From the NCBI RefSeq assembly GCF_048066115.1, contig NZ_JBLTYX010000017.1, positions 1-64,000 of the forward strand: a stretch of 64,000 nucleotides of DNA, given 5' to 3'. Below are positions 60,648 through 64,000 of the stretch, piece after piece. The stretch is from Niveispirillum sp048066115 (lineage in GTDB: Bacteria; Pseudomonadota; Alphaproteobacteria; Azospirillales; Azospirillaceae). Position numbers and translations under genes: made by a program. Every line of letters starts with the position of its first letter. Position 1 is the stretch's first letter. Under the pieces are notes generated by a model that was not told the origin of the DNA, did not search any database, and was given only the letters and a program-made list of their open reading frames with translations.

Positions 60648-61925
60648 TTGGCGCAGTCAGGTCCTATCGCCGCATCCGGGGGGGACGGCACGTTCCCGGT
60701 GGCCCGTTCGATGCTGCCCTTCACCTTCATGCTGTTCTTCGTCGTGGGTTTCGTGACCGTGCTGGTCGACCCGCTGGTGGCGAAGTTCAAGGCGGCCTTC
60801 AGCCTGGGCTATGCCGAGGCGATGCTGACGCAGTTCTGCTACTTCCTGGCCTATTTCCTGATCTCGCTGCCGGCCAGCCGCGTGCTTGACCGGCTGGGCT
60901 ATCTGCGCGGCGCCATTGTCGGCTTCGTCACCGTCGGCCTGGGCATCCTGCTGTTCGTCCCGGCGATCGAGATTGGGCAGTACTGGGTGTTCCTGCTGGC
61001 CCTGTTCATCATCGCCAGCGGCGTGACCATGATCCAGGTGGTGATGAACCCGCTGACGTCGGGCCTGGGCCGGCCGGAAACCGCACCGCAGCGCCTGACC
61101 CTGGCGCAGGCGTTCAATTCGGTCGCCACCACCATCGGCCCGCCGCTGGCCGGCCTGATCATCTTCAACAGCGTGACGGAGACGGTGCCGGCGGGTGAGG
61201 CTTCGGCCACCACCATGCTGCGCGTGCTGGAAACCCCCTGCATCGTGCTGGCCGGCATCATGTTCGCCGTCGCCGCCCTGTTCTGGACCCTGCGCGGCAA
61301 GGAAAAGGTGGTGCGGCGGGAAACCGCGCACTGGCACATGCCGTCGCTGAAGGAGAATCCCCGGCTGGCCTTCGGCGCGCTGTGCATCTTCTCCTATGTC
61401 GGGGCGGAGGTGGCCATCGGGTCGCTGATGATCAATTATCTGGGCCTGGAAAGCACCCTGGGCCTTACGGAAGAAAAGGCCACCCATTACCTGGCCTTCT
61501 ATTGGGGCGGGGCCATGGTCGGCCGCTTCATCGGTTCGGCCGTCATGCTGAAGATCGCGCCGTCGCGGGTGCTGGCCTTCTGCGCCATCATGACCACCAT
61601 CCTGGCCGCCATCTCGGGCGTCACCACCGGTCCCTTGTCGGCCTATGCGGCCATCGCCATCGGCCTGTTCAATTCCATCATGTTCCCCACCATCTTCTCC
61701 CTGTCGGTGAAGGACATGGATGACCAGACGCCGGCGGCCTCGGGCCTGCTCTGCCTGTCCATCGTCGGCGGGGCCATCGTGCCCTATGTCACGGGCTTCC
61801 TGGCCGACCTCACCAACCTGCATATCTCCATGTTCGTGCCGGTGGCCTTCTACCTGGTCATCGTCATCTTCGGCGTGATGTGCGCCAAGGGTACGCTGGA
61901 GAACGGCTACGGCCGCATCCGGTGA
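60648..61925 (+). CDS. Glucose/galactose MFS permease, FucP/GluP-like
   Basis: A 425-residue, 12-helix permease of the FHS family. PFTFMLFFVVGFVTVLVDPLVAKFKAAF and VMNPLTSGLGRPETAPQRLTLAQAFNSVATTIGPPLAG are typical of GluP/FucP carriers for glucose and galactose. TTG at 60648 is chosen: GGGAGG ends 5 bp earlier, and the operator at 60589 would fall inside the gene if a start at 60585 were used. LacI-type regulator and glucokinase genes follow. Confidence 0.9.
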   Translation: MAQSGPIAASGGDGTFPVARSMLPFTFMLFFVVGFVTVLVDPLVAKFKAAFSLGYAEAMLTQFCYFLAYFLISLPASRVLDRLGYLRGAIVGFVTVGLGILLFVPAIEIGQYWVFLLALFIIASGVTMIQVVMNPLTSGLGRPETAPQRLTLAQAFNSVATTIGPPLAGLIIFNSVTETVPAGEASATTMLRVLETPCIVLAGIMFAVAALFWTLRGKEKVVRRETAHWHMPSLKENPRLAFGALCIFSYVGAEVAIGSLMINYLGLESTLGLTEEKATHYLAFYWGGAMVGRFIGSAVMLKIAPSRVLAFCAIMTTILAAISGVTTGPLSAYAAIAIGLFNSIMFPTIFSLSVKDMDDQTPAASGLLCLSIVGGAIVPYVTGFLADLTNLHISMFVPVAFYLVIVIFGVMCAKGTLENGYGRIR

Positions 61926-61927
61926 GA

Positions 61928-61941
61928 TGTTAGCGATACCG
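61928..61941. promoter_or_regulatory. LacI-type operator ahead of the lacI-family gene
   Basis: TGTTAGCGATACCG matches TGNNANCGNTNNCA except for the final base. It begins 2 bp after the permease stop and about 98 bp ahead of the regulator start, suggesting autoregulation. Confidence 0.5.
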
Positions 61942-62038
61942 GGTCCATCAGGGCGCAGGGCAAACCCTGCTGCTTTTGGTGGACCCGGAACGCTTTTATG
62001 CAGACAATTGCGCCGGTCCAACCGGGAGTTCTTCTGAA

Positions 62039-63118
62039 ATGGCGCAGCCGCATCGCAAGCCGACGATCAACGACGTCGCGGCCCTGGCCGAGGTGTCGAT
62101 CAAGACCGTCAGCCGCGTCATGAACAAGGAACCCAATGTCCGCGACGTGGTGCGCGAGCGCGTGCAGAAGGCCATTGCCCAGCTGGGCTATCAACCTTCC
62201 TTGTCGGCGCGCAGCCTTGCCGGCGAACGTTCCTTCCTGATCGGCCATTTCTATGGCGATACCGGCGGCCAGTACACGCACGATATCCAGTTGGGCATGC
62301 TGAACCGCTGCCGTGCCGCCGGTTACCATCTGCTGATCGAGGAAATCGCCTACAACGCTCCGGATGTGGAGGAGCGGGCGGCGGCCCTGGTCAACCAGGT
62401 GCGCATGGCCGGCGTGGTGCTGACCCCGCCGGTGACCGACAATCCCATCGTGCTGAACGTGCTGCAGCGTGCCGGCGTGCCCTATGTGCGCATCGCGCCC
62501 GACCGCGACATCGACACCTCGCCCATCGTCCGCATCGACGAATGGAAGGCGACGCGCGACCTGACCGAACATCTGATCGCGCACGGCCATACCCGCATCG
62601 GCTTCATCAAGGGCAAGGCACAGCATGCGGCCACCCGCCTGCGCTATGCCGGCTTCTGCGAGGCTTTGGCCGATCACGGGCTGGCCCCCATGCCCGACCT
62701 GATCGAGGTGGGTGAATTCAACTACGCCTCGGCCCTGCCCGCCGCCACCCGCCTGCTGGAACGCGCCGACCGCCCCACCGCCATCCTGGCCAGCAATGAC
62801 GAGATGGCGGCCGCCACCCTGGCTGTCGCGCACGGCCTGGGCATCTCCGTGCCTGCCGACCTGTCCGTCGTCGGTTTCGACGACATGCCCATCGCCAGCA
62901 TGGTCTGGCCGCAGCTGGTGACCATCCGCCAGCCGGTGATCCAGATGGCCGAAGCCGCCGCCGACATCCTGCTGGAACTGATCAAGCGCAAGGATGCCGG
63001 CGTGTGGGAGAACCCGATGCCCCATCGCCAACTCGACCATTCACTCATCATCCGCGGGTCCACCGGCCCCGCCCCCGGACAGCCGGGGGCGGCCCTGCGG
63101 CCCGTGCGCAGCGCCTGA
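62039..63118 (+). CDS. LacI-family transcriptional regulator
   Basis: A 359-residue repressor. The N-terminal HTH is KPTINDVAALAEVSIKTVSRVMN with hinge QPSLSARSLAGERS; the periplasmic-binding-like ligand domain includes HGHTRIGFIKGKAQHAATRLRYAGF, ASNDEMAAATLAVAHGLG and SVVGFDDMPIASMVWPQLVTIRQP. ATG at 62039 gives the standard start. Five or more matching operators in the window lie at sugar genes. Ligand unknown; related regulators respond to gluco- or beta-glucoside sugars. Confidence 0.92.
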   Translation: MAQPHRKPTINDVAALAEVSIKTVSRVMNKEPNVRDVVRERVQKAIAQLGYQPSLSARSLAGERSFLIGHFYGDTGGQYTHDIQLGMLNRCRAAGYHLLIEEIAYNAPDVEERAAALVNQVRMAGVVLTPPVTDNPIVLNVLQRAGVPYVRIAPDRDIDTSPIVRIDEWKATRDLTEHLIAHGHTRIGFIKGKAQHAATRLRYAGFCEALADHGLAPMPDLIEVGEFNYASALPAATRLLERADRPTAILASNDEMAAATLAVAHGLGISVPADLSVVGFDDMPIASMVWPQLVTIRQPVIQMAEAAADILLELIKRKDAGVWENPMPHRQLDHSLIIRGSTGPAPGQPGAALRPVRSA

Positions 63119-63160
63119 CCGACCCCACCCTTATCGCCCCTCCGCCTGCCTGGAACGACC

Positions 63161-64000
63161 ATGACCGACGGTACCGCCCCCTTCCTGATCGCCGATATCG
63201 GCGGCACCAATGCCCGCTTCGCCCTGGTGGGCCCCACGGGTGCGCCCTATAATGAACAGGTGCTGCGCTGTGCGGATTATCCCACGCTCCAGGACGCGGC
63301 TTTAACCTATCTGAAGATCCAGGATCTGGTGGGCAAGGTGCAGGCCGCGACCTTCGCCGTCGCCTCCCCCGTCACCGGCGACCTGATCCGCATGACCAAT
63401 CTGGCCTGGGAATTCTCCATCAAGGCCGTGGCCCATGATCTGGGTCTGGCGCGCCTCGACCTGATCAACGATTTCACCGCCGTGGCCCTGGGCATCCCCG
63501 AACTGGGCCCCGACGATTACGTGCAGGTGGGCGAGGGCGAGCCGGTCACCGGCACCCCCATCGGCGTGCTGGGCCCCGGCTCCGGCCTGGGCGTGTCGGC
63601 CCTGGTGCCCGACAGCGCCGGCCATTTCACCGCACTCGCCACCGAAGGCGGCCACGTCACAATGGCCCCCATCACCGACCGCGAGAGTGCCGTCCTGGCG
63701 CAGCTGCGCAAGCAGTTCGAACATGTGTCCGCCGAACGCCTCGTCTGCGGCCCCGGTCTGGTGAACCTGTACGAGACCCTGTGCTTCCTGGACGGGGTGG
63801 AGCCGGAAAAGCTGACGGCCGCCGAAATCTCCGACCGCGCCGTGGGCAAGCGCGACGCGGTCTGTGTGGAGGCTTTGGACATGTTCTGCGCCATGCTGGG
63901 CAGCGTCGCCGGCAACCTCGCCCTGTCGCTGGGCTCCCGCGGCGGCATCTTCATCGCCGGCGGCATCATCCCGCGCTTCATGGCCTGGTTCCAGCACAGC
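63161..64000 (+). CDS. glk: Glucokinase (partial, runs off the window)
   Basis: The first 280 residues of a glucokinase of the bacterial Glk family. They show the ATP phosphate loop LIADIGGTNARFAL, substrate block LTNLAWEF-like (MTNLAWEFS), LINDFTAVALGIP with the catalytic Asp, GPGSGLGVSALV, ATEGGHVTMAP, and GGIFIAGGIIPRF near the edge. It phosphorylates glucose delivered by the permeases. It begins 42 bp after the lacI-type gene, likely in the same transcript. No stop occurs before position 64000. Confidence 0.95.
   Translation, partial: MTDGTAPFLIADIGGTNARFALVGPTGAPYNEQVLRCADYPTLQDAALTYLKIQDLVGKVQAATFAVASPVTGDLIRMTNLAWEFSIKAVAHDLGLARLDLINDFTAVALGIPELGPDDYVQVGEGEPVTGTPIGVLGPGSGLGVSALVPDSAGHFTALATEGGHVTMAPITDRESAVLAQLRKQFEHVSAERLVCGPGLVNLYETLCFLDGVEPEKLTAAEISDRAVGKRDAVCVEALDMFCAMLGSVAGNLALSLGSRGGIFIAGGIIPRFMAWFQHS

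Overview
The window is GC-rich, gene-dense chromosomal DNA from an alphaproteobacterium. The evidence is a CIRCE-controlled groES-groEL operon, LptD, FCD-type GntR regulators, a TonB-dependent receptor beside a tryptophan-halogenase-like flavoprotein, and many GTCACCCCGGCGAAAGCC-type palindromes. A GH3 / TonB receptor / LacI sugar locus resembles what is known of Azospirillum-Niveispirillum relatives, but that placement is only a guess. No plasmid, phage or CRISPR signature is seen.

Layout. 1-8457: an OmpR-type two-component system, then a tightly overlapping seven-gene plus-strand operon (FAD oxidoreductase, DUF1365, cyclopropane-fatty-acid-synthase-like methyltransferase, chalcone-isomerase-like protein, MFS carrier, DUF3833 lipoprotein, SDR) that probably modifies membrane fatty acids. 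8458-9612: a scar of mobile DNA (truncated IS5-type transposase, AlpA-like protein) ending at tRNA-Arg(CCG). 9732-23164: mostly housekeeping genes: a methyltransferase, groESL, a GntR/serine-hydrolase pair, lptD, a methionine ABC transporter and an S9 peptidase. 23384-25790: dgoK-dgoA and a DgoR-like regulator for 2-keto-3-deoxygalactonate breakdown. 26187-44562: a xyloglucan-type utilization locus with one long minus-strand run (GH3, TonB receptor, halogenase-like, GH35, GH31 alpha-xylosidase with PA14, SGNH hydrolase, carboxylesterase) and a divergent GH29-GH97 pair. 44878-52797: an MFS exporter, an O-antigen-polymerase-like protein, a four-gene operon of two XRE regulators with two unusual putative surface or secreted proteins, and a degenerate GGDEF protein. 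53038-54930: a HupE/UreJ protein carrying an in-frame palindromic insertion, and a PIN toxin-antitoxin pair. 55009-64000: a GH15 glucoamylase, a tandem-domain secreted protein, two sugar permeases, a LacI regulator and glucokinase (cut by the window edge).

How the parts connect. Sites fitting TGNNANCGNTNNCA occur in front of the xyloglucan locus, the tandem-domain protein, the permeases and lacI itself, which suggests one LacI-type regulon for oligosaccharide use. A second motif, ATTTATNNGATAAAT, occurs near dgoK and near the GH29 gene, linking galactose/galactonate metabolism with side-chain removal. Two likely small RNAs with CCTCC-type (anti-Shine-Dalgarno) segments lie at about 25893-26003 and 46429-46528.

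Three dispersed palindrome families occupy most intergenic gaps. One family has a copy inside the hupE-like coding sequence, which I consider the most unusual observation in the window. All functions are read from sequence motifs and context; no database search was possible.
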